NCBI GenBank assembly: GCA_019359045.1
Contig: JAHHIA010000022.1
Location: 1-53,550, forward strand
Origin: Scytolyngbya sp. HA4215-MV1
GTDB taxonomy: Bacteria; Cyanobacteriota; Cyanobacteriia; Leptolyngbyales; Leptolyngbyaceae
Length of the DNA stretch: 53,550 bases
Reading direction: 5' to 3'
Shown here: one piece after another, positions 29,386-37,442 of the stretch
Position numbering within the stretch: position 1 is the stretch's first letter
How the letters are laid out: the number at the start of each line of letters is the position of its first letter
The notes under the pieces: generated by a model
What the model saw: the letters and a program-made list of their open reading frames with translations, nothing else
Told to the model about the DNA's origin: nothing
Databases searched by the model: none
Position numbers and translations under genes: made by a program

Positions 29386-29682
29386 ATGCCTTCTTTCAAT
29401 CACGGCACGCTCATCACCATTATTTGCGAGGCAGTTCTACAAGATCGACTGGTACAGCTACTGAAAAAACTGGGCACTTCTGGCTACACAATCGTGCAGG
29501 CACAAGGGGCAGGGGGGCACGGTAGACGTATGGGCGATATTGCTGGCTACAACACCAACATTGAAGTCAAGACAATTGTTACTTCTGAAATTGCCGAACA
29601 ATTATTTGAAGACTTGAAACCTCTTCAAGCAACCCATGCGCTGATTGCATTCCGACACAACGTGGAAGGGTTATTTGATTAA
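29386..29682 (+). CDS. PII-like (GlnB-fold, SbtB-type) small protein
   Basis: A 98-residue protein matching the PII-like ferredoxin fold: an opening beta strand (LITIICEAVLQDRLVQLL), then GTSGYTIVQAQGAGGHGRR in place of the T-loop base, then IEVKTIVTSEIAEQLFEDL. It resembles the SbtB branch of PII-like proteins, which sense adenine nucleotides and regulate bicarbonate transporters. No transporter gene (sbtA) is adjacent, so the partner is unknown. I prefer ATG 29386 (MPSFNHGTL); GTG 29362 is in frame. Confidence 0.8.
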   Translation: MPSFNHGTLITIICEAVLQDRLVQLLKKLGTSGYTIVQAQGAGGHGRRMGDIAGYNTNIEVKTIVTSEIAEQLFEDLKPLQATHALIAFRHNVEGLFD

Positions 29683-29694
29683 TCTTCTCCTTAA

Positions 29695-29770
29695 AGAATC
29701 TCCTGAGGACAGTCCACAGGATAGCAGGATGCGCGATAGTAGAGAATATCCTGAGGACAGTCCAGAGGAT
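29695..29770 (+). repeat. Two 28-bp TCCTGAGGACAGTCC repeats upstream of the HTH gene
   Basis: Copies at 29695-29722 and 29743-29770 match at 26 of 28 positions and are spaced 48 bases apart. The second ends five bases before the ATG of the next gene and contains its ribosome binding site (AGAGGA). Related copies occur inside that gene (30018-30045) and downstream (30543-30580, 30783-30809). Confidence 0.85.
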
Positions 29771-29775
29771 GTGGA

Positions 29776-30339
29776 ATGGGCAATGGAGAAATCGATCGAC
29801 TGCTAGTCAACCAGCTCACGGAGCGATATGACCTGGTAAGAAGCGCCGTTTACTCGCGTATGGAGGCACTTAAAATTAAGCCTGAGCGGATTGGCAATAA
29901 ATCTTATGTCAATTCGGAACAGTTGCGACTATTAGATGATTTGCATCAAGCGATCCAATCAGGCAGAACAACTGCAGAATTTCTCGATAGCCGGGGGTTA
30001 CCTAAAGCGGGCACAGAGTCCTCAGAACTGTCCTCTGGATTGTCCATCGAACAACCAGATTTACTGAGATTTGTCACAGCAATCGCGGCGGAAGTTGCCT
30101 CCAAGTTCCAACCTGCGCTGCCTGCCCCCGATCCACTTGCCTACTTCGAGCGCTTAGAGCAAGCCTATCGGCATGGCTGGTTGCTACGGACTTCTGAGAT
30201 TGCTGAATTGTTAGATTTGTTGCCTTCAGAAATTCAGCACTACGGCGACACTTTCTCAGAAGCGGGGTTTATTTTTACCAAAGCAGGGTATCGATCGGGC
30301 GGAGAGGTAGCCTGGCGAGTCTCTAAAGTTGTAAAATGA
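29776..30339 (+). CDS. Putative DNA-binding protein with two helix-turn-helix-like regions
   Basis: I do not recognise a named family for this 187-residue protein. An N-terminal MerR-like winged-helix region is suggested by LTERYDLVRSAVYSRMEALK followed by YVNSEQLRLLDDLH. A Ser-rich linker at about 80-95 is encoded by the local DNA repeat. A second helix-turn-helix-like part is near the C terminus: LRTSEIAELLDLLPSEIQHY followed by a basic wing. No catalytic motif or membrane segment is present. Its Shine-Dalgarno lies inside a palindromic repeat found several times around the gene, so autoregulation is possible. A hairpin terminator follows. Confidence 0.65.
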   Translation: MGNGEIDRLLVNQLTERYDLVRSAVYSRMEALKIKPERIGNKSYVNSEQLRLLDDLHQAIQSGRTTAEFLDSRGLPKAGTESSELSSGLSIEQPDLLRFVTAIAAEVASKFQPALPAPDPLAYFERLEQAYRHGWLLRTSEIAELLDLLPSEIQHYGDTFSEAGFIFTKAGYRSGGEVAWRVSKVVK

Positions 30340-30342
30340 AAA

Positions 30343-30362
30343 AAGCCAGCGGGTACTGGCTT
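30343..30362 (+). terminator. Terminator of the HTH gene
   Basis: AAGCCAG pairs with CTGGCTT across a six-base loop and is followed by a T-rich tail. It starts four bases after the stop codon. Confidence 0.7.
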
Positions 30363-30881
30363 GGTTTGGTCAATTCAGTTTCATTGGTTTCTCTAGGGGT
30401 GATGTTGGTGTTAGCACTGGCATCACCTTCGTTTTGGTGATGAGCTGTTAGCCGCTCTGGCACTTGTACGCCAGCGGGAGATTTACCCACCAGTGGAGGC
30501 TTTTCTCCCTGGACCCTCCAGCTTTCTTCCTATAGCTTAGCATGTCCTGAGGACAATTCTCAGGACAATCCTGAGGACATTTTGAACTAGAAATAAGTCT
30601 CTTTGGAGAATTAATTGGTGTTGGTGATTTTGAAAGCGCTCGTTTAATCAGCCAACGGCTTTGAATTGAGGAGTCAGAAGTCAGAACGTGGGTTCAGAAG
30701 TCAAAACGTGGGTGAAGTCTTGCCCATAGTTCGCGACTCCCGACTGCCTGGTGTAGCGCTGCACTTGAGAATTCATTAAGAAACTGTCCTAAGGACTGTC
30801 CTTAAGACACGTTTACCAATCCTACCTCGATGTCTTTAGCCCAATCTCTACAGTCTATTTTCCCATTCAATTTCAAACGTC
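30363..30881. other. Repeat-rich intergenic region
   Basis: No gene was seen. Contents: a hairpin of GGTGATG (30398-30404) with CATCACC (30421-30427), three TCCTGAGGACA-type units at 30543-30580, two tandem 20-bp units TCAGAAGTCARAACGTGGGT at 30674-30713, and a diverged repeat pair at 30783-30809. Confidence 0.6.
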
Positions 30882-31958
30882 TCACAGCAACCCTTCGAAC
30901 TGGGGATCTGCCTGAAGCGTCTTCAGGACTTGTTTGATCTCCTGGGTACGGTCTTTTTTGACAATAAGTGTGACTTTACCATCGCGTACAACCACGGTGT
31001 CGTCCAAGCCGATCGTCACAATCAGATCATCCTCATCAGTGGCATAAAGCAATGCGCCAGTGGTGTCTAACCCCACATGCTTTGCCAACTCAACGTTCGG
31101 TTTATCCCCTTTGAGTAACCGTTCGATCGCATTCCAGTCGCCCAGATCATCCCAACCAAAGTTAATGGGTAACACGTATGCCTGCTGGGTCTTTTCCATC
31201 AGCGCATAGTCGATGCTCTTTTTGGGCACTTGCGAGTAGGCTGCAACGCCTTGCTTCTCTAACAGTTCCAAAACTTCTGGGGCATGGATTCTAAGTTCAT
31301 CCAGCGCCACCCCTGCCCGGAAAACAAACATGCCTCCGTTCCAACAAAAACGTCCGCTTTGGAGAAAAGATTCAGCAGTTTCGCGATCGGGTTTTTCAGT
31401 AAAACGACTGACTTTGAAAACCGGAAATTCAGCATCGGGTTGTAGCCCATAAACGCCAATTTTTTCTCCTTGCTCAATGTATCCATACCCCGTAGAAGGG
31501 AAATTAGGCGTGATCCCCAAAGTCACGATCGCGGTTTGTGTTGCGGCTACCTCAGCCGCTGCCTGAAGCGTTTGCAAAAACATCGTCTCTTCTGCAATCC
31601 AGTGGTCGGCTGGGAAGAAACCAACCACTGCCTCTTCTCCATAACGCCTGGCAATCTCCAACGTGCTCCAGGCAACGGCAGGTGCAGTATCTCTTCCCTC
31701 TGGCTCGACCAATAGGTTTGCCTCGGGCAATTCTGGCAACTGTTGCCGTACTCCATCGGCTAGATGGGATGCAGTCACCACCCAGAGGTCATCCCATCCA
31801 CCTACTAAAGGCAAGAGACGGTCAGCCGTTGCCTGCAAAAGGCTTTTACCACTCCCATCCAGGCACAAAAACTGCTTAGGCCGATGCTTTCGGCTCAGGG
31901 GCCAGAAACGTTCGCCTTTACCACCAGCCAGAATTACGGGGATGAGGGATCGAGTCAT
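30882..31958 (-). CDS. manC: Mannose-1-phosphate guanylyltransferase
   Basis: This enzyme makes GDP-mannose from mannose-1-phosphate and GTP for surface polysaccharides and compatible solutes. The nucleotidyltransferase signature is VILAGGKGERFWPLSRKHRP at residues 8-27, followed by KQF. Further family motifs are FFPADHWI, STGYGYIE, FTEKPDRETAESFL, WNGGMFVF and NFGWDDLGDW. At 358 residues it is the monofunctional short form without the phosphomannose isomerase domain. It stands alone, not in an evident operon. Confidence 0.95.
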   Translation of the reverse strand: MTRSLIPVILAGGKGERFWPLSRKHRPKQFLCLDGSGKSLLQATADRLLPLVGGWDDLWVVTASHLADGVRQQLPELPEANLLVEPEGRDTAPAVAWSTLEIARRYGEEAVVGFFPADHWIAEETMFLQTLQAAAEVAATQTAIVTLGITPNFPSTGYGYIEQGEKIGVYGLQPDAEFPVFKVSRFTEKPDRETAESFLQSGRFCWNGGMFVFRAGVALDELRIHAPEVLELLEKQGVAAYSQVPKKSIDYALMEKTQQAYVLPINFGWDDLGDWNAIERLLKGDKPNVELAKHVGLDTTGALLYATDEDDLIVTIGLDDTVVVRDGKVTLIVKKDRTQEIKQVLKTLQADPQFEGLL

Positions 31959-32202
31959 GTTTTTTTCTGAAATTAGGGTGTAAGTGTAGGGATCTGGTGT
32001 TCATCTTAGTCAATGTTCCCAGCATTCTCGTGAGCGATCGGTGGGCTTTATGCACTCTTTGTATTCTTTTCCAACTTCCTGATAAAGCGATAAAGCCTCC
32101 GTAATCAGGTTCTTTCAGGTTGAAGATGTTCCAAATTTTGGACTTTGGATTGGCGATTGGCACAGTTCTCAAATTGGCAATCTCAAGATCGGCAATTCCA
32201 AA

Positions 32203-33399
32203 CTAGATACCCTGTGCGATCGCCCAGCGCAAAGCCTGCGCTAGATACTCGTACTGCTGCGGTGTGTTGTAGATTTGAGCCGAGATCCGCACCAATCGCT
32301 TGGGACTGGCGGGAAAGGGAACGATCGGCACTTCGATCTTGAATTTTTCTAGAAGAATATTTTTCAGGTCTTGGAAAGAGCCATCCGGTAGAGGCACGGT
32401 TGCCATTGCTCCCAGCATCTCTTCGGGGCAAGGAGGAGTCACTTCTAAGATTTGGCAGAGTTGCGACCGCGCTGTGATCGCCTTGGCTCGATTTTGTACC
32501 ATCAATTCTGTCCAGCCACCCGGCAGTAGCGATCCCAAAAATGACAGCACTGTGGGCAGGCAAAGATGCGCTGTCGGATCATCGGTACCCATCCAATCAA
32601 ACTCTAAGCGGAAACGAGAGCGATCTTGACGGGGCGAGTTGGTGCCATGGCTGATGGTAAGGGGACGAATCGTGGATTGTCGATCGCGCTGCACGTAGAG
32701 AAAAGCCGAACCTTTAGGGGCACATAACCATTTATGGCAATTACCTGTATAGTAAGTTGCTCCTAACTGCTTCAGATTCAGGGGAAGCATTCCGGGCGCA
32801 TGAGCACCATCGATCAGTGTTTCAATACTACGTCTTGTCAACTCGCGTACGAGGGCAGCGATCGGGTAAATCAACCCAGTTTGACTCACCACATGATCCA
32901 GCAGCACCAGCCGCGTTCTAGAAGTCACTTTCGCTAGAACGGCTTCAATCACTGGTTGAGATGACGCGATCGGATAAGGAACCTCTGCCACCACTACTGT
33001 TGCCCCAGTTCGCGCTGCCACAAAATTCAAAGCATTACGACAAGCGTTATATTCCTGGCTGGTCGTTAGCAGCTCATCTCCTATTTGAAATGGAAGCGAT
33101 CGTAAAACGGTATTGACACCTGTAGTTGCGTTTGTCACCAGCGCCAAATCATCTGGGTCTGCCCCGATAAATTCTGCTAAATCGCAACGAGCATTGTCTA
33201 ACAGGGCTTCGTACTCTCGCTCAAAAAATAGGAGAGGCTGGTGCTCTAGGCGATCGCGCAAAACCCGTTGTGCAGCCAGCACTGGTTTAGGACAAGCGCC
33301 AAAGGAACCATGATTCAGAAAAACGGTAGCCGGGTCGAGCAACCACTGCTCAGCCAGAGCTGAAGTCTGAGGAAAGGATGCAATCATCTCATCCTTCAT
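32203..33399 (-). CDS. Class V aminotransferase-fold PLP enzyme (isopenicillin-N epimerase-like)
   Basis: A 398-residue PLP-dependent enzyme of the cysteine desulfurase/isopenicillin-N epimerase group. The opening FLNHGSFGACPKPVL matches the epimerase-like subgroup. PLP contacts include TNATTGVN, IDGAHAPG (Asp198, His200) and the Schiff-base Lys223 in GNCHKWLCAPKGSAFLYV. No desulfurase active-site cysteine loop is obvious. The true substrate is unknown; most relatives are annotated only by homology. The tRNA-Asn gene lies just upstream on the same strand. Confidence 0.9.
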   Translation of the reverse strand: MKDEMIASFPQTSALAEQWLLDPATVFLNHGSFGACPKPVLAAQRVLRDRLEHQPLLFFEREYEALLDNARCDLAEFIGADPDDLALVTNATTGVNTVLRSLPFQIGDELLTTSQEYNACRNALNFVAARTGATVVVAEVPYPIASSQPVIEAVLAKVTSRTRLVLLDHVVSQTGLIYPIAALVRELTRRSIETLIDGAHAPGMLPLNLKQLGATYYTGNCHKWLCAPKGSAFLYVQRDRQSTIRPLTISHGTNSPRQDRSRFRLEFDWMGTDDPTAHLCLPTVLSFLGSLLPGGWTELMVQNRAKAITARSQLCQILEVTPPCPEEMLGAMATVPLPDGSFQDLKNILLEKFKIEVPIVPFPASPKRLVRISAQIYNTPQQYEYLAQALRWAIAQGI

Positions 33400-33424
33400 G
33401 GTTGGTTCATGCTTTTATTAAGAA

Positions 33425-33496
33425 CTCCCCAGGCAGGATTCGAACCTGCGACCAATCGGTTAACAGCCGACCGCTCTACCACTGAGCTACTGAGGA
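33425..33496 (-). tRNA. tRNA-Asn (anticodon GUU)
   Basis: A 72-base cloverleaf on the minus strand. The acceptor arm TCCTCAG pairs with CTGGGGA with G as discriminator base, as expected for Asn. The D arm contains AGCTCAGTGGTAGAG, the anticodon loop CTGTTAA carries GTT (33462-33464 on the plus strand as AAC), and the T arm holds GGTTCGAATCC. CCA is not encoded. Confidence 0.97.
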
Positions 33497-33540
33497 TTGC
33501 GTAATTCATCGTATCTATAAGCGGGGTGATTTGACAAGCT

Positions 33541-34104
33541 TTATTTTGAAAATCCTTCATGAATTCCCAGACGCAGCTTGGTCAAATGCTGCCTTGCCGC
33601 CGGATCGAGGGAATTTGCCAACATCCGGCTAGACGATCGCTTCGGAGCTTTTTGCTGGCGTTGCACGCGATGAACGATCGCTTGTACTTCACCTGCCAAT
33701 TGCTCAGCGGACATCCACTCTGCCCCGTAACCAATCACAGTCAACTGTTGAGCCCGATCAGACGTTGCCACAATCAAGCGCTGTTGGAATTTGCGCAGAT
33801 CATGGCGAAAATCAGCGCAGGCTTTTTCAATGTAAGTATCTGCCGTTTGCCCAAAATGGGTGTATTGAGCAGAAAGGTTGTGCGTAAATACTTCACGACT
33901 ACCTCGCGAACCCTGGTACTGCGCATCAAAAACAATGCGTGTATCAAAGCCTTGAAAAGCACTATAGTCTGCCATCAACTCAATCAATCGACGACGAGCC
34001 TCTTCTAAGCCAACACAATCACGCACCTTTTTGAGATCCATCCAGGTGCCAATTATGTTGTAACCATCTACCAGGAAGAGTGCCTGGTAAGTAGAACGCG
34101 GCAT
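33541..34104 (-). CDS. NYN domain protein (YacP/Rae1-like endoribonuclease)
   Basis: A PIN-like NYN domain protein of 187 residues. The acidic catalytic set is visible as FLVDGYNIIG near the N terminus, IVFDAQYQG, the mid-domain TADTYIEKACAD, and IVATSDRAQQL. In Bacillus the relative Rae1 cleaves mRNA at the ribosome A site; the same role here is inference. The C terminus is basic and probably disordered. The start gives MPRSTYQALFLVDGYN. Confidence 0.9.
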   Translation of the reverse strand: MPRSTYQALFLVDGYNIIGTWMDLKKVRDCVGLEEARRRLIELMADYSAFQGFDTRIVFDAQYQGSRGSREVFTHNLSAQYTHFGQTADTYIEKACADFRHDLRKFQQRLIVATSDRAQQLTVIGYGAEWMSAEQLAGEVQAIVHRVQRQQKAPKRSSSRMLANSLDPAARQHLTKLRLGIHEGFSK

Positions 34105-34246
34105 CGATTATTGCTTTTTTAACAACGCTTCTCATTTATCATGCCATGAATCGTTGAGATCTGTTAAGTTAGCAGACTTTGATAGTGCAAATAAATTCGC
34201 GTCAAAAGTTATCGACAAAGCCCTAATCCCCCCATCGCCATGGAGT

Positions 34247-34936
34247 TTAGGTAGGAGCAGCACCCGATAAGTCTTCAACTTGCATGATTCGTTGCTTGAG
34301 TCGGGCGGGATCTCCCTGATCGACCACGCAGCCTTTGTCTAGAAGAAAAGCGCCATCACAATAGTCCAATTCGCCTAGACGATGGGTCACCCAAAGAGCA
34401 GTGAGTCCCCGGCTTTTCACCAATTTTTGTACCTGAGCGACGAGATCGAGCTGACTGTCAGGATCGAGCAAAGCGGTCGGTTCATCGAGTAAAAGCACTT
34501 CGCAATGACGAGCGATCGCCCCAGCAATGGCGACACGCTGCTTTTGTCCACCACTCAGAGCATAGATGGGTCGCCGCTGCAATGCCAGCAAGTTTACCGC
34601 CAAAAGGGCTTCTTCCACTCGTTGACGCACCGCTTGAGGAGGCAATCTTTCTGCGACCAATCCAAACGCCACATCCGCGCCTACTGTTGGCATTACCAGT
34701 TGGTGGTCAGGGTTTTGAAAGACAAACCCGATCGGTTGCTTCACTTGAATCTCACCGGACTGCGGCTGCAATAGACCTGCTAATAACCGAAGTAATGTAG
34801 ATTTGCCACTACCATTGGTGCCCAACAGCATCCAAAACTCGCCTCTGGGCACCTGTAGTGAACAAGATCGAAGAATCGATTCTCCTTTTGCCCAGGTAAA
34901 ACTCAAATTATCAACTGCGATCGCTGACTCAGCCAC
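34247..34936 (-). CDS. Energy-coupling-factor type ABC transporter ATPase
   Basis: A 229-residue ABC ATPase most similar to ECF/CbiO ATPases of vitamin or metal importers. Walker A is GTNGSGKST (39-47), the Q loop is FVFQNPDHQLVMPTV (the NPDHQ form is typical of ECF ATPases), the signature is LSGGQKQRVA and Walker B is VLLLDEPTALLD. No S- or T-component gene is adjacent, so the substrate is unknown. It follows the UPF0367 gene with a one-base gap, so the two are translationally linked. Confidence 0.9.
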   Translation of the reverse strand: MAESAIAVDNLSFTWAKGESILRSCSLQVPRGEFWMLLGTNGSGKSTLLRLLAGLLQPQSGEIQVKQPIGFVFQNPDHQLVMPTVGADVAFGLVAERLPPQAVRQRVEEALLAVNLLALQRRPIYALSGGQKQRVAIAGAIARHCEVLLLDEPTALLDPDSQLDLVAQVQKLVKSRGLTALWVTHRLGELDYCDGAFLLDKGCVVDQGDPARLKQRIMQVEDLSGAAPT

Positions 34937-34937
34937 G

Positions 34938-35225
34938 TTAGCCCCTAGTCAAAGATTCTTCTACCAGGGCAAAGAAACCTGGTGGCTTACCCGAAGAGGA
35001 AGAACTACCAGACTTCACAGAAATTTGCACTGCCGAGATCTCATTGCTCAAAATACCAATCTTCTTTTCAGGTTGCTGATCGCAGGTCAATTGTAAAATC
35101 TCATTTCCACCCGACTGGAGTGCCGTCAACACCTTTTGATAGGTCGTCTCAGCATCCTCTGCGGACTTTCGCTGTACCGACAAAGACAGCGGTGTATTCT
35201 TCAGAGTGATTTCAATAATGAACAT
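34938..35225 (-). CDS. UPF0367 family protein
   Basis: A 95-residue cyanobacterial protein of unknown function. Family traits are the opening FIIEITLKNTPLSLSVQRKS, the middle LQLTCDQQPEKKIGILSNEI and the ending GKPPGFFALVEE. It looks soluble. It forms an operon with the downstream ECF-type ATPase gene. Confidence 0.88.
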   Translation of the reverse strand: MFIIEITLKNTPLSLSVQRKSAEDAETTYQKVLTALQSGGNEILQLTCDQQPEKKIGILSNEISAVQISVKSGSSSSSGKPPGFFALVEESLTRG

Positions 35226-35288
35226 ATGTTGGGTATAGAAATGCAGAACCGATCTCTAGTGTCTGTAATTTTTGGAAGAGTTGTCAAC

Positions 35289-35476
35289 TTAGACCACCTT
35301 CAATACATAAACATCCCCAACGATCGCCCCCTCCACCACTTCATCCCTGAGCCATACCCCGCCAACAGCGCAAGCTGTTCCCAATTCCCTGGCAGGAACC
35401 CAGCCGCAGGGAAAAACTCGATCGTCGCCTCTCCCCGTACACCGCTTTAAGCAACATGGGCACACCAGAGACCAGA
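35289..35476 (-). pseudogene. Degraded prophage segment downstream of the coat gene
   Basis: This stretch follows the stop of the coat gene on the same strand. Two frames contain protein-like pieces: one with GEATIEFFPAAGFLPGNWEQ, another with VWLRDEVVEGAIVGDVYVLK ending at 35289. Neither is a complete gene. The pattern suggests a frameshifted remnant of the missing coat C terminus or of the next structural gene; I cannot name it. Confidence 0.35.
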
Positions 35477-36328
35477 TCAACCCACGTCATCGCCACCTGC
35501 AGTGCTGGTGCAATCGGCAGTCACCACATAAGGGTTAGAGTCGCCAGCAATTTTGATGATGTCACCCGCTTTGAGGATGCCAGCGATCGAGGCTGTCCAA
35601 CCATCGGTGGCGAGTAGGGTGGTCGCGATCGGCTGCACGCCGTTGGTCAGTGGCACGCCGCCCAATACACCACGGGTGTGCTGTTTCATGTTCTGGTTAA
35701 ACGCCCAGTCGTAGCCGAGGGCACGGCTGATCCGACCTTCGCGAATGACATCAGTAGAGCCGAAGGCTTGAGCATTTTGGAAGCCGGGTAAGCCGAGGGC
35801 GTTGACATGGGCAAAGGGGTCAAGGATGAGTTTGCGATTTCCCGGTTCTGCCAGGTTTTGAATCAGGTAGCCTTCAGCGGTTTGCAGTTCTACGGTGGAA
35901 GTGGAGAAGGGAGTCGTACCTGCGGTGCCTGCGTAGAAGGGCGTTTTTTTGTAGAGGTCGAGGACGGAGCCGTCTACGTCGTTGGAGATCGAGCGTCCTG
36001 CTTCGGTAAGTTGGGTGTTGATGTAGGAACCGGGAGTATCCAGCCCACCCAGATCCAAATCGGAGATTTTGAAGGGGGCTTCTTTCCAGAAGCTTAAGGG
36101 AACGTTGACGAAACTCGCAGCGGGTTCTGGCGCACCGGGGGAGACGGGTCCGGGTGTCACGTCGCGGGTGGGGACTTGTCCGGCGATCTGCACATCTACG
36201 CTTTTGCCTTTTTGGGAAAGCGAGGCGGCGAAGTCGCGGTTGATGCAGCGGGGGGTGACGCAGTTTTGCCGCGCTGATTGGACGATCACTGCTGCCATGC
36301 GGGTAAAGGTTTTGTCGTCTAAAGCCAT
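35477..36328 (-). CDS. P22-like phage major coat protein, probably truncated
   Basis: A 283-residue protein resembling P22 gp5-type coat proteins: ALDDKTFTRMAAVIVQSARQ at the N terminus, an extended strand region with VNVPLSFWKEAPFKISDLDL, a core with LILDPFAHVNALGL, and IREGRISRALGYDWAFNQNM. An insertion-like beta domain begins at WTASIAGILKAGDIIKIAGD. Family members usually have 350-430 residues, so the last part seems lost after TSTAGGDDVG. A good ribosome binding site (GAGGTAAAG) precedes the ATG. It follows the scaffold-like gene by seven bases, the usual scaffold-then-coat order. Confidence 0.7.
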   Translation of the reverse strand: MALDDKTFTRMAAVIVQSARQNCVTPRCINRDFAASLSQKGKSVDVQIAGQVPTRDVTPGPVSPGAPEPAASFVNVPLSFWKEAPFKISDLDLGGLDTPGSYINTQLTEAGRSISNDVDGSVLDLYKKTPFYAGTAGTTPFSTSTVELQTAEGYLIQNLAEPGNRKLILDPFAHVNALGLPGFQNAQAFGSTDVIREGRISRALGYDWAFNQNMKQHTRGVLGGVPLTNGVQPIATTLLATDGWTASIAGILKAGDIIKIAGDSNPYVVTADCTSTAGGDDVG

Positions 36329-36335
36329 CTTTACC

Positions 36336-36869
36336 TCACAGGGTGACTTGTACTTTGCCGCCGATCACGTCTTGCGGGTTCAACCCGGAGACGGCTTTGG
36401 CATCGGTGCCACTGATGACGCTGGTGGATGCGGGAGTGGTGGGGATGGTCGGTTGGGTGCCTGATCCGGTGGGGTTGTTTTCGGCGGCGAAGAGGGCGGG
36501 ATATTGGGTTTTGAGTCCGGCGGCAAATTCGGTGAGGGGTTTGCCGTCTTGGGTGAGGACGGTGTCGCCGTCGAGTTTGAGTTGGGTGATCTGGTCGGCG
36601 AAGCGATCGCGGTATTGCGGCAGGACTCCGGCGGCGTTGAGCGCACTGTCGAAGGCAGCGCCCAGGCGCAGGCTTTGATTTTGGGTGCCGAGGGTTTCGG
36701 CTTGGGTTTTGTAGGTGTCGCGTTCGGAAGTTAACGAGGTGACTTGCTGTTGCAGGGGGGTGAGTTGGGTCACCTGGTCTTGGAGTTGGGTGACTTGGCT
36801 TTTTAACTGCTGGTTTTGTGTCTCAAAGGTTTTGAGGCGAGTGTATTCGTCGTCGCTGATTTCGGGCAT
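36336..36869 (-). CDS. Putative phage scaffolding protein
   Basis: A coiled-coil protein of 177 residues from the ATG giving MPEISDDEYTRLKTFETQ; a GTG at 36884 is also in frame. Residues 8-70 are Gln/Thr-rich heptads (QLKSQVTQLQDQVTQLTPLQ). A small helical domain includes LRLGAAFDSALNAAGVLPQY and the C-terminal 45 residues are Pro/Thr-rich. The layout and its place immediately before a coat gene match phage capsid scaffolds. The assignment rests mainly on context. Confidence 0.6.
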   Translation of the reverse strand: MPEISDDEYTRLKTFETQNQQLKSQVTQLQDQVTQLTPLQQQVTSLTSERDTYKTQAETLGTQNQSLRLGAAFDSALNAAGVLPQYRDRFADQITQLKLDGDTVLTQDGKPLTEFAAGLKTQYPALFAAENNPTGSGTQPTIPTTPASTSVISGTDAKAVSGLNPQDVIGGKVQVTL

Positions 36870-36930
36870 GGGGCATTGTCTCACGCAAGACTCAATGAGA
36901 CAAGGATAGCGTGTACATGTGTATTCTGTA

Positions 36931-37090
36931 CATGCGTATTACGCAGGTTTTAGATGCGTGAGTTATGGTGAAAATACATTATTTTTGCTGTAAAATATAG
37001 ATAGAAATATTCCACCTCTCTGCCCTAAAAAGCCTGTTATGCAGAATGATGATGTCTATCTGCATAATTTGAGGCGCTATACCGAATCAT
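36931..37090. repeat. 160-bp diverged repeat, copy A
   Basis: This aligns over its whole length, almost without gaps, with 42047-42206. Shared blocks include CATGCGTAT, GTGAAA, CATTATTTT, AAAAAG and CTGTTAT. Copy A also contains a stem TTATGCAGA/TCTGCATAA. It lies between the scaffold gene and an intron remnant. Confidence 0.65.
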
Positions 37091-37142
37091 GTATCAACAG
37101 ACTCATGCAGCAACATCTCAAGCTGTGGAGTAAGTGATTTTC

Positions 37143-37225
37143 TTAAGCCGGATGTATTGAAAGGTACAAGTCCGGTTTTGAGGGGCGGGGTTATAGCGAT
37201 ATAGCCCTGATACCCGACTACTAAT
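37143..37225 (+). mobile_element. Group II intron 3' end remnant (domains V and VI)
   Basis: Domain V is recognisable at about 37145-37180: AGCCGGAT pairs with the closing GTCCGGTTT, with a GAAA tetraloop at GTATTGAAAGGTAC. A domain VI-like hairpin follows (GGGGTTATA paired with TATAGCCC), with an unpaired A in CCTGATACCC as candidate branch point. It resembles the intact intron's domain V at about 50640-50678. No reverse transcriptase or 5' end remains. The attC-type core GTTAGCT starts just after it. Confidence 0.7.
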
Positions 37226-37226
37226 A

Positions 37227-37233
37227 GTTAGCT
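37227..37233 (+). other. Partial attC site (R' core box)
   Basis: GTTAGCT followed by GGC is identical to the R' end of the complete attC at 47024-47108. The left arm is missing and replaced by the intron remnant. It marks the left edge of the cassette array. Confidence 0.5.
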
Positions 37234-37442
37234 GGCTGAGTCCTAGGCAGGACAAAGTACAGTGAACCTAATCTTGGGAAGTGCCTACTTAGGATAAGTA
37301 GTTTAAGTCAGAAAAGCTCACCTAGATTGCAAAATGTAAATCTCACCGTACCCATTGTCGGGCAAGGGCTTTGAGGTGACTTCCAAGCAGAAACATACTT
37401 GATCGTTTCAAGTCTAACCTGATTATGTTTAAGAGATTTCTG

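Noticed and set aside
30398-30460. Hairpin after the HTH gene as a riboswitch
   Set aside because: Only simple GGTGATG/CATCACC pairing; no known aptamer core and no gene start directly downstream.
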